Shown here: positions 1 through 8,485 of the stretch, piece by piece
Position numbering within the stretch: position 1 is the first letter of the stretch
Layout: every line of letters begins with the position of its first letter
NCBI RefSeq assembly: GCF_044762655.1
Contig: NZ_JBIWER010000005.1
Location: 62,001 to 126,000 of the forward strand
Source of the DNA: Psychrobacillus sp044762655
GTDB lineage: Bacteria > Bacillota > Bacilli > Bacillales_A > Planococcaceae
Direction: 5' to 3'
DNA length: 64,000 nucleotides
Translations under genes and position numbers: made by a program
Notes under the pieces: generated by a model
The model's database searches: none
Told to the model about the DNA's origin: nothing
What the model saw: only the letters and a program-made list of their open reading frames with translations

Positions 1-556
1 TAAACTTTCCTGCAGCAATAGCAGCTGCTGCTAGTTCATGTGATCTTACAGCAAATGCATCCTGATCTTCACGACTAATACCGTACTTTGTTGCTACTTG
101 TTCAGCTGTATGACCCATTCCCATGTAATACTGTGGAGCTATTTGTGCAAGATGTGCGTTTGGACGAATCGTATTTCCCATCATCGGCACCATACTCATA
201 GATTCCACTCCACCAGCAAGGATCGCTTCGGCATGACCTAACATTATACGCTCTGCACCGTATGCGATTGACTGTAAACCCGATGAACAGAAACGGTTTA
301 CCGTAATCGCAGGTGTTGTATCAGGCAGTCCAGCTAATGCACCGATATTACGGGCAACGTTCATCCCTTGCTCTGCTTCCGGCATTGCACACCCTAATAT
401 AAAATCATCTATCGGACCATCGTACCCGCCCGCTCTTTGTAATGTTTCTTTCACTACTAACGCCCCAAAATCATCTGGACGTACAGTTGCTAAAGATCCT
501 TTTTTCGCTTTTCCTACAGGCGTTCTCGCCCCTGCTACTATAACCGCTTCACGCAT
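1..556 (-). CDS. fadA: acetyl-CoA acyltransferase (thiolase), 3' end cut by window edge
   Basis: Catalyses the last step of beta-oxidation, thiolytic cleavage of 3-ketoacyl-CoA to acetyl-CoA plus a shortened acyl-CoA. About 185 codons are visible. They start MREAVIVAGARTPVGKAKKG, the usual thiolase N-terminus, and run off the window edge in frame (ending ...HELAAAAIAAGKF). A TCCTCC complement just upstream (AGGAGGA on the coding strand) supports the ATG at 556. The gene lies 29 bases downstream of fadN on the same strand, as in the Bacillus fadN-fadA-fadE operon, so it is probably co-transcribed and under the same FadR control. Confidence 0.93.
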   Translation of the reverse strand, partial: MREAVIVAGARTPVGKAKKGSLATVRPDDFGALVVKETLQRAGGYDGPIDDFILGCAMPEAEQGMNVARNIGALAGLPDTTPAITVNRFCSSGLQSIAYGAERIMLGHAEAILAGGVESMSMVPMMGNTIRPNAHLAQIAPQYYMGMGHTAEQVATKYGISREDQDAFAVRSHELAAAAIAAGKF

Positions 557-585
557 GAGTTTTCCTCCTTTACCTTTATGCAACA

Positions 586-2976
586 TTAGTTGCGTAATGG
601 TTTTCCTTTCACTAGCATGTGCTGCATTCTTGCTTGAGACTTTGGATCTGCCACCAAGCTCAAGAAAGCTTCTCGCTCTAAGTTAAGTAAATATTGCTCA
701 TCCACTAAAGTGCCGTATGGGACCTCTCCCCCAGCAATTACATAAGCAAGCTTTTTCGCGATTTTCAGATCATGCTCACTGATATATCCTGAAAGGAACA
801 TTCCTTCCGCTCCTAAAATTAGTGCAGCATATCCCGGAGATCCTGAAACAGGTACTTTTTCACGAATTGGTGCCTTATACCCAGCTTCGGCAAGAGCTAA
901 CACTACTTGCTTCGCATCGTAAATTAAATGGTCCGGGTTCACGCTAATACCGTCTGCAAAATTCAAGAAGTTGTTTTCACGTGCTTCTTCACCAGATGTT
1001 GAAACCTTTGCCATCGCTATTGTTTCAAATATTTTGCTTGCAACAGTTAGATAATCAATTTCTACACCATTGGGAAGTCCCTTTAAGTGCTTAATATAAA
1101 GCTCTTTGTTACCTCCGCCACCTGGGATAAGACCAACTCCAGCTTCTACTAAGCCCATATATGTCTCAGAAGATGCTTGGATATGAGCAGCTGGTAAACA
1201 TGTTTCTGCTCCTCCACCTAAAGTCATTCCAAATGGAGCAACTACTACAGGTTTAGCAGAGTATTTAATTTTCATCATGGAGTTTTGGAATTGACGAACG
1301 ACAAAATCTAACTCGAAAATGTTACCGTCCTGTGCTTCCATTAAAATCATTCCAAGGTTCGCTCCAACACTAAAGTTTTTGCCCTGGTTTCCTATAACAA
1401 GTCCTTTGAAGTTTTTTTCGACTTCTTCCACTGCAAAGCTAATCATTTGAAGGATATCTAGCCCAATTGAGTTCGATTTAGAATGGAATTCAAGCAGTGC
1501 CACACCATCTCCTAGATCGATTAAACTTGCACCCGAATTTGACTTAATAACACCATGTTTTTTCTTATATCTTTTTAAATCAATCGCCTTTTCACTCACA
1601 GAAACTAATGAATAATCATTTCCATTGAAGTAGTATTGAGCTCCATTTTCCTCTTTATAGAATGAATGGAATCCTTTATCAAGTAATGATTGAACAAATG
1701 CTGGAATTTCAAGACCTTCAGCTGCCATCTTATCAACCGATTCCTTTACTCCAATTGCATCCCATATTTCGAAAGGACCTTGCTGCCAACCAAATCCCCA
1801 TTTCATCCCTTGGTCAATCGCAAAAATATCATCCGCAATTTCGCCAAGAAGCTTTGCAGAATATATCAATGTAGGACTTAAAATGCTCCAAAGTAATTCA
1901 CCAGTTCTATCTTTTGCATAAGTTAAAGTTTTTACTTTTGCAGCAAGACCTTTTTGTTGCTTCGCCATTTCCATTGAAGGCGTTTTCAATTTTTTCATTG
2001 CTTCATATTCAAGTGTTTCAGGATTTAATTCTTTAATTTCTTTTCCTTCTTTTAAGAAGAACCCTTGCCCTGTTTTAGCTCCGAGCCATTTGTTCTCCAG
2101 CATCTTTTGCATAAATGCAGGTACTTCAAAAACTTTTTGCTCATCACCAGTTGTTTGGTCATATACATTTTTCGCAACATGTGCAAATGTATCGAGACCA
2201 ACAACGTCCAGTGTACGGAATGTAGCTGACTTCGGTCGTCCGATTAGTGGACCTGTAACAGAATCTACTTCTCCAACTGAATATCCTCTAGTTTGCATCT
2301 CACGTAATGTTACAAGTAAACCATATGTTCCAATGCGATTTGCTATGAAGTTCGGTGTATCTTTTGCAAGCACTACACCTTTACCTAGCACATCTTCTCC
2401 AAATTGTTTCATGAATTCTACAACTTCAGGAGCAGTTGTATTTGCAGGAATTACTTCTAAAAGCTTCAAATAACGTGGTGGATTGAAGAAATGTGTGCCC
2501 AAGAAATGCTTTCCAAAGTCCATCGAACGACCTTCCACCATTGCGTTAATACTAATACCAGATGTATTGGAACTAATAATTGTTCCTGGCTTACGAGCAG
2601 CATCTATTTTTTCATATAAGCTCTTCTTAACTTCTAAGTTTTCTACTACTACTTCGATAATCCAGTCCACATCTTTTAGTTTTTCAAGATCATCTTCTAA
2701 GTTTCCGGCAGTTATTAGCTGCAGGTTTTTCTTAGCAGTAAGTGGTGCTGGTTTTTGCTTTAACAATTTTTGAATAGCTGTTTCGGCAAATTTATTTCTG
2801 ATTGTGGGATGTTCTAATGTTAAACCCTTTGCTTCCTCATCTTGACTCACTTCTTTTGGTACGATATCTAATAATAATGTTGGAATACCAATATTCGCTA
2901 AATGAGCAGCTATTCCTGAACCCATCACCCCTGAACCTAAAACAGCAGCCTTTTTAATTTGATATGTCACGTGCAA
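586..2976 (-). CDS. fadN: 3-hydroxyacyl-CoA dehydrogenase / enoyl-CoA hydratase
   Basis: Bifunctional beta-oxidation enzyme of 796 residues, close to the length of Bacillus subtilis FadN. Near the N-terminus the Rossmann motif AAVLGSGVMGSGIAAHLANI marks the NAD-binding 3-hydroxyacyl-CoA dehydrogenase domain. It is followed by the dehydrogenase C-terminal domain (KDTPNFIANRIGTYG, roughly residues 205-220). The enoyl-CoA hydratase (crotonase) half is C-terminal, with an oxyanion-hole region PFGMTLGGGAETCLPA and then GLVEAGVGLIPGGGG. This dehydrogenase-first order is the Firmicute arrangement, the reverse of E. coli FadB. The ATG follows GGGGAGG. A FadR-type operator lies 17 bases upstream of the start, indicating induction by long-chain acyl-CoA. 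Confidence 0.95.
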   Translation of the reverse strand: MHVTYQIKKAAVLGSGVMGSGIAAHLANIGIPTLLLDIVPKEVSQDEEAKGLTLEHPTIRNKFAETAIQKLLKQKPAPLTAKKNLQLITAGNLEDDLEKLKDVDWIIEVVVENLEVKKSLYEKIDAARKPGTIISSNTSGISINAMVEGRSMDFGKHFLGTHFFNPPRYLKLLEVIPANTTAPEVVEFMKQFGEDVLGKGVVLAKDTPNFIANRIGTYGLLVTLREMQTRGYSVGEVDSVTGPLIGRPKSATFRTLDVVGLDTFAHVAKNVYDQTTGDEQKVFEVPAFMQKMLENKWLGAKTGQGFFLKEGKEIKELNPETLEYEAMKKLKTPSMEMAKQQKGLAAKVKTLTYAKDRTGELLWSILSPTLIYSAKLLGEIADDIFAIDQGMKWGFGWQQGPFEIWDAIGVKESVDKMAAEGLEIPAFVQSLLDKGFHSFYKEENGAQYYFNGNDYSLVSVSEKAIDLKRYKKKHGVIKSNSGASLIDLGDGVALLEFHSKSNSIGLDILQMISFAVEEVEKNFKGLVIGNQGKNFSVGANLGMILMEAQDGNIFELDFVVRQFQNSMMKIKYSAKPVVVAPFGMTLGGGAETCLPAAHIQASSETYMGLVEAGVGLIPGGGGNKELYIKHLKGLPNGVEIDYLTVASKIFETIAMAKVSTSGEEARENNFLNFADGISVNPDHLIYDAKQVVLALAEAGYKAPIREKVPVSGSPGYAALILGAEGMFLSGYISEHDLKIAKKLAYVIAGGEVPYGTLVDEQYLLNLEREAFLSLVADPKSQARMQHMLVKGKPLRN

Positions 2977-2992
2977 AGCCTCCCCTTTATCT

Positions 2993-3010
2993 TGAATGAA
3001 TGCTCATTCA
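2993..3010. promoter_or_regulatory. FadR operator upstream of fadN
   Basis: The sequence reads TGAATGA-ATGC-TCATTCA, a perfect 7-base inverted repeat with a 4-base spacer. It matches the published Bacillus FadR (TetR-family) operator pattern TGAATGA-N4-TCATTCA, and it stands directly before the fadN-fadA operon. The expected role is repression in the absence of long-chain acyl-CoA. The site is seen in the sequence; its function is inferred from the family. Confidence 0.88.
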
Positions 3011-3126
3011 TTTTAATTACAAAAAAAATAGAAGCAACCTCTATGTCTATTAGTTTAGAACAATATTTAAATTTTCGCAATAATAAAATGAAGAAATAAT
3101 TCTTTTTTCTTTCTCCTACTTAAGAA

Positions 3127-3140
3127 ACAGTGTACACTGT
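3127..3140. promoter_or_regulatory. 14-bp perfect palindrome before thioredoxin-like gene
   Basis: ACAGTGTACACTGT is a perfect 14-base palindrome ending 28 bases before the thioredoxin-like ATG and 16 bases before its GGAGG. The position would suit an operator overlapping the promoter or 5' leader. It does not match the FadR, PerR, TnrA or CcpA consensus, so the regulator is unknown. Confidence 0.4.
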
Positions 3141-3168
3141 AATCAAAGTCATAGGAGGTAAATAAAAC

Positions 3169-3486
3169 ATGCAAAAAATTACAACTACTGAACAATTCAA
3201 TGAAATTATTTCTGGAGACAAAGAGGTTTTAGTAAAATTTGAAGCTGGCTGGTGTCCGGATTGCCGTCGTATGGAAATGTTCATCGATCCAATCGTTGAA
3301 GAATATAACAAGTATACTTGGTATGAAGTCAATCGTGATGAGCTTCCAGAGGTTGCTGAGAAATACGAAGTAATGGGTATTCCAAGTCTTCTTATTTACC
3401 AAAATGGCGAGAAAAAAGCACATCTTCATAGTGCAAATGCAAAATCACCTGAGCAGGTAACAGAATTTTTAGATGCACAAAAATAA
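3169..3486 (+). CDS. thioredoxin-like protein (CPDC active site)
   Basis: Small cytoplasmic thioredoxin-fold protein of 105 residues. The active site is GWCPDCRRM near residues 27-34, a CPDC instead of the canonical CGPC. The cis-proline loop is visible as MGIPSLLIYQNGE, and the protein has no signal peptide or membrane segment. It resembles the short YtpP-like thioredoxins of Bacillus. The CPDC pair suggests disulfide exchange or redox sensing, but the substrate cannot be told. It starts at an ATG after ATAGGAGGT. It is monocistronic, with a terminator downstream, and a copy of its own 3' end lies about 85 bases past the stop. Confidence 0.85.
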   Translation: MQKITTTEQFNEIISGDKEVLVKFEAGWCPDCRRMEMFIDPIVEEYNKYTWYEVNRDELPEVAEKYEVMGIPSLLIYQNGEKKAHLHSANAKSPEQVTEFLDAQK

Positions 3487-3510
3487 ATACGATAGAGTGT
3501 ATTTAACTAA

Positions 3511-3579
3511 GCATCTAAAAGTCTCACTGCGACGAGCTTCGCGCAGAAGCACGGTAACTGAATTTTAGATGCACAAAAC
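3511..3579. repeat. partial duplication of the trx 3' end with inverted repeat
   Basis: The last ~28 bases of the thioredoxin-like gene (ggtaac-gaattt-tagatgcacaaaa around 3455-3482) recur almost identically at 3551-3578. A complementary copy (gcatctaaaa, 3511-3520) also lies upstream and can pair with ttttagatgc at 3563-3572. The GC-rich loop (cactgcgacgagcttcgcgcagaagc) is unlike the surrounding DNA. It looks like the scar of a short insertion or tandem duplication. Confidence 0.5.
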
Positions 3580-3587
3580 TAATAATT

Positions 3588-3626
3588 AAAAGGTTGTTTC
3601 GTTAAGAAGCAACCTTTTATTTTTTA
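3588..3626 (+). terminator. rho-independent terminator
   Basis: A 13-base stem (AAAAGGTTGTTTC / GAAGCAACCTTTT, one G-U pair) with loop GTTAA is followed by ATTTTTT. It ends the thioredoxin-like transcript. Confidence 0.85.
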
Positions 3627-3688
3627 CCTGTGTGAACTAATAAATAACTATAATATAATAAGAAATAAAACAGAGGTGGCTTACCGAA

Positions 3689-4153
3689 ATGTCACAAGAA
3701 CAAGAAATAATTGAACTTAAAGAAAAAATTGCTTATTACGAGCGAATTATTAATACAATTTCTACTCCCATTATTCCATCGATCGTTCCTAAGACTATTT
3801 TAATCCCTATTGCTGGCTATATGTTTAGAGAACGCTTCGAAAATATACAGACGAAAACACTCCACTATATCGGAGAGCATAAAGAAATTGAACATGCAGT
3901 CTTTGACTTTACGGGTGTTAATGTAGAAGATGTGGAAGCATTCGATTACAACGAACTTGCTATGTCCATTTCCAGTTTAAATAGTTCCCTTCGATTAATG
4001 GGAATACGACCAATGTATGTAGGATTCAATCCTCGATTTATCCGGGAAATTGTTCACGCTAGTATTCAAGTGGACATCGAGACATATAAAAGTTTCCGAG
4101 ATGCCTTGAACAAGCTTTTAGTAGAATCAAAAAAAACCATCAGTATTAAATAA
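3689..4153 (+). CDS. STAS-domain protein, RsbR/RsbS-like, short
   Basis: Protein of 154 residues. An N-terminal helix of about 30 residues (EQEIIELKEKIAYYERIINTIS) precedes a STAS domain with the signatures VPKTILIPIAGYM and EHAVFDFTGVNVEDVEAFDYNEL, then LRLMGIRPMYVGFNPRFIREI. This is the layout of the C-terminal half of stressosome RsbR co-antagonists, without the N-terminal globin-like sensor domain. In the stressosome family the conserved strand reads IDITGVPVVDT with phosphorylatable threonines; here the site is diverged (FTGVNVEDVEAFDY). Partner switching by RsbT-type phosphorylation is therefore uncertain. The ATG follows GAGGTGG. Monocistronic. Confidence 0.78.
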   Translation: MSQEQEIIELKEKIAYYERIINTISTPIIPSIVPKTILIPIAGYMFRERFENIQTKTLHYIGEHKEIEHAVFDFTGVNVEDVEAFDYNELAMSISSLNSSLRLMGIRPMYVGFNPRFIREIVHASIQVDIETYKSFRDALNKLLVESKKTISIK

Positions 4154-4161
4154 AAATTGTT

Positions 4162-4196
4162 AAGGAGAATTGCTATGAGCAACTCTCCTTTTTTTT
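4162..4196 (+). terminator. rho-independent terminator
   Basis: The stem AAGGAGAATTGC / GCAACTCTCCTT (one mismatch) with loop TATGA is followed by eight T residues. It lies just after the STAS gene. Confidence 0.85.
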
Positions 4197-4223
4197 GCTG
4201 TTAACTAGTACAATAGTTTTTGT

Positions 4224-5480
4224 TTAAAAAGAAGTAAAACAAATTGGTCCATTCTTTGGTTTGAACCACTCATCTAGTTTTTTTGGATCTAGCTGATATA
4301 TTATTACTTCTCCGTAATTATAAAGGGATTCGATAGTAACACAGCCCATCCACCACGAACTTAAATCATGGATTCCGATGGTTATATGCGCCTGTACTTC
4401 GTTTCTTTCTACTTTATGAATTTTCCACTGGTCACTACTATAAGACAATTCATATATCCCCTGCTGCTCCGGTATAAATGAATCCTCCACTGCTAACAGA
4501 ACCTTTGTATTTCCCTGAGGTCTTCCTAAGCCGTGAAAATTAGTATCATTAACAAAATTTTCTATATTAGTAATTCGATACATGATTCCCGAACCTGTCT
4601 TTGCCACTTCATGATACACACTTGGAATTACATAGTTTGTATCATTCATGGGATTAGAAAGACTATACACAAATGATTGATCATTCGTACGGAAAATAAC
4701 TCGATCTACTTGATCCTGCTGTGAACTTACCCAAGAAGCGAGTTGCTTATAAGCAAGTGGACTACTCCAAATCCATTCGTGGATAATCATATGTTGATGA
4801 AGAAAATGACTGTCTTTTACTGGCTCCAAAGTAAAAGCTAGCGCACCAATTAAACGGTTTTCCTCTTCTACTCCAACATAATATGTTTTTCTCGTTTTAA
4901 TATATTCTCTTTCTTTCCAAGTTCTTTTCAGCATTCCATGATTGTTTTGAGCGTATTCATTATATAAAGATACGATAGCTTCTTCATCTGCTGGTGATAA
5001 AAATTTCACCCTACTTTTATTGCCATCAGTTATTAGTGCCCCCGGTTTAAACTTAAATTCATATCGTAATGGTCCATAACCATAACCCATTTTTCGATAA
5101 AAGCTAGGGTTAAATGGATAAAGCGAAACGAGTGCAATATTTTCCTGTCGAGCATAGTTATGAAAATAAGAAAGTAGTTTAAAAGCGATTTTTTCTTTTT
5201 TATGTAATAAATGAACAGCGACCATGCCAATACCGAATATGCGCTGAAATTTTCCATTTATATTACATTCAAAATCATTCACTCGAAATATCCCTAGAAG
5301 TTCATCCTGTTCATCAAAACAGCCAAAAAATTGAATGCCATTTTCTTCATTTTGTTCTGTTTCCAATCGCTCGATGAATTCTTTTTTCTTTTCATCCGAT
5401 TGAATAAGCATTCCTGGATAAGCTAGTGAAGCAATATCGGTTGCTTGTTTCAAATCCTTTGTTTGTAGTAACCTAATCAT
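4224..5480 (-). CDS. GNAT N-acetyltransferase, Eis-like
   Basis: Predicted acetyl-CoA-dependent N-acetyltransferase of 418 residues, the usual size for the Eis-like family (tandem GNAT domains plus a C-terminal SCP2-like domain). The first GNAT fold is seen in FGIGMVAVHLLHKKEKIAFKLLSYF (acetyl-CoA pyrophosphate-loop region), followed by SLYPFNPSFYRKMGYGYG, typical of the family. The C-terminal part (YELSYSSDQWKIHKVE... ITIGIHDLSSWWMG) fits an SCP2-type domain. The open frame extends upstream to 5537, but ATG at 5480 has the only good ribosome site (GGGGG with about 8 bases spacing). Substrate unknown; family members acetylate aminoglycosides or lysines of proteins. Confidence 0.85.
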   Translation of the reverse strand: MIRLLQTKDLKQATDIASLAYPGMLIQSDEKKKEFIERLETEQNEENGIQFFGCFDEQDELLGIFRVNDFECNINGKFQRIFGIGMVAVHLLHKKEKIAFKLLSYFHNYARQENIALVSLYPFNPSFYRKMGYGYGPLRYEFKFKPGALITDGNKSRVKFLSPADEEAIVSLYNEYAQNNHGMLKRTWKEREYIKTRKTYYVGVEEENRLIGALAFTLEPVKDSHFLHQHMIIHEWIWSSPLAYKQLASWVSSQQDQVDRVIFRTNDQSFVYSLSNPMNDTNYVIPSVYHEVAKTGSGIMYRITNIENFVNDTNFHGLGRPQGNTKVLLAVEDSFIPEQQGIYELSYSSDQWKIHKVERNEVQAHITIGIHDLSSWWMGCVTIESLYNYGEVIIYQLDPKKLDEWFKPKNGPICFTSF

Positions 5481-5567
5481 TCCATTTCCCCCTATATTAG
5501 CAATTATGTTAAATTGTATTATAGAATAGACGAACAATTATGAGAATAAAAATTTACTTTAATTACT

Positions 5568-5603
5568 AAAAAAAGAGTTTTCCAAGTATAAAAGGAAAAC
5601 TCT
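5568..5603 (-). terminator. minus-strand terminator inside the C39-like gene leader
   Basis: The perfect 10-base stem AGAGTTTTCC / GGAAAACTCT is followed, on the minus strand, by six T residues. It lies 7 bases before the GGAGG of the plus-strand peptidase gene. The only gene that could be terminated here on the minus strand is the exonuclease at 6138-7013, after reading antisense through the whole peptidase gene. On the plus strand it is a 5'-leader hairpin. Confidence 0.65.
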
Positions 5604-5621
5604 ACTAATAGGAGGTCGAAC

Positions 5622-6137
5622 ATGAAAGTACAACTTCCAGTTCAAGGTTTTTCTCAGTATGATGCATCGATACAAGCAAATTATCGAGCTTCTGCGTGTG
5701 GACCAGTTACTGCTTATGTTTTGTTAAATTATTTGCTTCCACAAGCATGCCCCTTTCCACCTAATGTTTTATACAATAAATTAGGTGGAACGCGCATTGG
5801 GTTATTTACCTATCGTTTTATTCGTAATATGCGAAAATTACTTGGACCAAATTGGAAAGTAAACAAATGTACATTTCAAGTGGCTTTAAACGAATTGAAA
5901 GATGGAAGACCCGTCGCATTAAAATTCGATAAATACTTTTCGCTTAAGTGGAATAAAAAATTCACTTTTTCCTATCACTGGGTTCCTCTCTTAGGCTATG
6001 AATTAGTAGATAATGAAGTAATACTAATCATCCATGATAATGGCGGCAGAAATCGTCCCAGTCAAATTAGAAGAGTTCGATATGCAGATAATGCTTCCAT
6101 ATTAACGTTTGTTCAAATAACTCCATTAGGGATATAA
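5622..6137 (+). CDS. C39-like (papain-fold) cysteine peptidase domain protein
   Basis: Protein of 171 residues matching the C39-like peptidase fold. The oxyanion glutamine and nucleophile sit in QANYRASACGPVTAY (Cys at about residue 27), the histidine in SYHWVPLLGYE (about residue 124), and the aspartate in IIHDNG (about residue 144). It has no signal peptide, no membrane segment and no bacteriocin ABC transporter beside it, so processing of a leader peptide is not supported. It is probably cytosolic; its substrate is unknown. It starts at an ATG after AGGAGG. Its stop codon abuts the stop of the convergent exonuclease with no gap. Confidence 0.75.
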   Translation: MKVQLPVQGFSQYDASIQANYRASACGPVTAYVLLNYLLPQACPFPPNVLYNKLGGTRIGLFTYRFIRNMRKLLGPNWKVNKCTFQVALNELKDGRPVALKFDKYFSLKWNKKFTFSYHWVPLLGYELVDNEVILIIHDNGGRNRPSQIRRVRYADNASILTFVQITPLGI

Positions 6138-7013
6138 TTATTTTTGAAGCTGCCTAGCCAATATTGTATAACCATGCTCATATAAAAAGTCATGCTTTTC
6201 CGAAGAGATATCTCCGATCTGTAAATGTTCTAACTCAGCTTCAATTGGTACATCCCTACGAATAGTAGCCAACTCTTTGGAAAGCTTGAGCATCTCTAAA
6301 TCCGTTTCAATTTTCGTTCGTTGACCTGCCTTCAAAAGTGGCAATGCTTCTATTACTTTATCGACATTACCATAGGTTTGGACAAGCTGTAGTGCTGTTT
6401 TTGGTCCAATCCCCTTCACTCCCGCATAGCCATCACTAGAATCTCCCATAAATGCCTTCACGTCAGGGAATAGTAATGGCGAAATACCGTATTCTTCAAG
6501 GAATCGATCTTCGTTGTATACATCATAAATAGTAAATCCCTTTTTCGTAAACGCAATTTCTGTGGATGGCTCTAATAATTGCAGAAGATCCTTATCCCCA
6601 CTAACTATCGTAAACCTCGCATCATCTTTCCATTTATGTGTAATCGAAGCAATCGTATCATCCGCTTCCATTCCAACTATTCCAAAATTCATCCATCCAA
6701 GATGCTCCGATAATTCTTGCGCCATATCGAACTGTGGGATAAGTTCTTCAGCCGGCTTAGGACGGTTTGCTTTATAGCCGTCATATAACTCATTTCTAAA
6801 TGTTAGCATGCCTTTATCCCAACACACGGCCATATGTGTTGGCTTCATTAAATTTTGTGCGGCCAATACATGGCGAGCAAATCCTTGCACTGCATTTGTC
6901 GGGATGCCTTTGTCATTTTTAAAATAATTCCCGGACATTGCAGTGGCAAAAAACGATCTAAACAATAATGCCATTCCATCTATTACTAATACATGTGGTT
7001 TTTCCTGAGTCAT
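6138..7013 (-). CDS. ypcP: 5'-3' exonuclease (FEN-like, YpcP type)
   Basis: Stand-alone homologue of the 5'-3' exonuclease domain of DNA polymerase I, 291 residues, comparable with B. subtilis YpcP. Metal-binding acidic motifs are visible: LVIDGMALLFRSFFA at the N-terminus, GMEADDTIASI and TIVSGDKDLLQLLE in the middle. The helix-hairpin-helix is SSDGYAGVKGIGPKTALQLVQTYG. It probably removes RNA primers or flaps in replication and repair. The frame opens at a GTG (7022), but the ATG at 7013 is better placed behind AAGGGTG. Convergent and gapless with the C39-like gene. Confidence 0.9.
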   Translation of the reverse strand: MTQEKPHVLVIDGMALLFRSFFATAMSGNYFKNDKGIPTNAVQGFARHVLAAQNLMKPTHMAVCWDKGMLTFRNELYDGYKANRPKPAEELIPQFDMAQELSEHLGWMNFGIVGMEADDTIASITHKWKDDARFTIVSGDKDLLQLLEPSTEIAFTKKGFTIYDVYNEDRFLEEYGISPLLFPDVKAFMGDSSDGYAGVKGIGPKTALQLVQTYGNVDKVIEALPLLKAGQRTKIETDLEMLKLSKELATIRRDVPIEAELEHLQIGDISSEKHDFLYEHGYTILARQLQK

Positions 7014-7116
7014 TCCAAACACCCTTTTTTTAAAGTTTACTTATTATAACACGGGTGGATTCATTCTATTAAACATTGGGTATATAGTTTGAAACTAATA
7101 GAATGGAGAAAGAAAG

Positions 7117-8331
7117 ATGAAAATACATAATGGATCACTTTATTGGCCAACTACTACAAAGCCATTCACACCAAAAACTACTTATGAAAAACTAGATATA
7201 TATGATGTTGTAATAGTAGGGTCTGGAATGTCGGGATCACTTACTGCACTTGCATTAGCGGAAAGTGGTCTGAAAGTAGCAATCTTAGACAAACGTGAGA
7301 TTGCAACAGGTAGCTCTAGCGCAAACACAGGTCTCTTGCAATATTCGAACGACATTATGTTGCATGAGCTAATCGGTCAAATCGGGGAAAAGGATGCAGT
7401 TCGCTTCTACCAACTTTGCTATGAAGCTATGGATCACCTTGAAAAGATTGCAAAGAACCTTCCTTTCGAAGTAGACTTCATCCGTAGACCAAGTATATGC
7501 TTTGCCAGCGACGAAAACGATGTAGAAAAGATAAAAGCTGAGTATGATACATTGAAAAAATACGGCTTTCCTTGCGACTATTGGGGAAGAAACGAAATGG
7601 CTGAGAAAATGCCTTTTTCAAAACATGGAGCTTTGGTGACATTTGGAGATGCGGAGATTAATCCACTGAAGTTTGTGCATGGAATCCTAACTAAGCTAGA
7701 GGAGTTAGGCGCACATTTATTTCCATATACAGAGGTTTTGGATGTATTTGACGATAACGATTCTTTAGACATACGTACATCAGGTCAATCTTTTTATGCC
7801 AAACACATCATCTACACAACAGGCTATGAAACTACTCCTGTAGGGAAGCGGATTGGAGCCGATATTAATCGTTCCTATGCATTTGTTAGCAACCCAATCC
7901 CAAATTTTAGTGATTGGTATGAACAATCCTTAATATGGGAAACAAAGCGACCTTATTTATATATTCGATCAACAGTTGAAGGAAGGCTAATTGTTGGAGG
8001 ACTAGATGAGGATAAACCAGAAGCACCTGAATCGGAAGAAATTATTCAACAGCGAGCAGAAAATTTATTACAGCAAGCAAAAATGCTCTTCCCTAACTAT
8101 GATATTCAGATAGATTATGCTTACGCTGCAAGCTTTGGTGAGTCAATTGATAATATTCCATTCATTGGAGAACATCCGACAAAAAATAATCACTATTATT
8201 TACTTGGATATGGTGGCAATGGAACAGTATATAGCATGCTAGGATCACAAATTTTAAAAGACTTAATAATAGGTAATCGAAATGAGGATGCCGAGCTTGT
8301 GGGGCTTGAGCGGAAATATGGAATAGCATAA
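7117..8331 (+). CDS. FAD-dependent oxidoreductase, DAO family
   Basis: Protein of 404 residues in the D-amino-acid-oxidase-type family. The FAD-binding Rossmann motif VVIVGSGMSGSLTALALAESGLKV is at about residues 31-54, ending in the acidic residue of ILDKREIATGSSSANTGLL. The C-terminal FAD motif is SFGESIDNIPFIGEHPTKNNHYYLLGYGGNGT. It oxidises an amine or amino acid by a flavin mechanism; the substrate cannot be read from the sequence. The N-terminus (HNGSLYWPTT) is typical of Bacillus oxidoreductases of the gamma-glutamylputrescine oxidase type. The ATG follows ATGGAGAAAG. Monocistronic. Confidence 0.85.
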   Translation: MKIHNGSLYWPTTTKPFTPKTTYEKLDIYDVVIVGSGMSGSLTALALAESGLKVAILDKREIATGSSSANTGLLQYSNDIMLHELIGQIGEKDAVRFYQLCYEAMDHLEKIAKNLPFEVDFIRRPSICFASDENDVEKIKAEYDTLKKYGFPCDYWGRNEMAEKMPFSKHGALVTFGDAEINPLKFVHGILTKLEELGAHLFPYTEVLDVFDDNDSLDIRTSGQSFYAKHIIYTTGYETTPVGKRIGADINRSYAFVSNPIPNFSDWYEQSLIWETKRPYLYIRSTVEGRLIVGGLDEDKPEAPESEEIIQQRAENLLQQAKMLFPNYDIQIDYAYAASFGESIDNIPFIGEHPTKNNHYYLLGYGGNGTVYSMLGSQILKDLIIGNRNEDAELVGLERKYGIA

Positions 8332-8376
8332 AAAAGACGTGATTTGTATCTTTTGAAATAAGATAAAGAAAGCCTG

Positions 8377-8407
8377 TAGAGGTTCATGAATTAAGCAAGA
8401 ACCTCTA
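8377..8407. terminator. hairpin between convergent genes
   Basis: The perfect 9-base stem TAGAGGTTC / GAACCTCTA with a 13-base loop is followed by only a weak T-rich stretch. It lies 45 bases after the oxidoreductase stop and 80 bases past the convergent 8486 gene, so it may serve both. Confidence 0.45.
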
Positions 8408-8485
8408 TATTCTTTAGAAACTCTGGAATTTTCCAGGCTAAATTAAAAATCTAGCTATATAAAAACAGACCCAGTATTTCACCCT

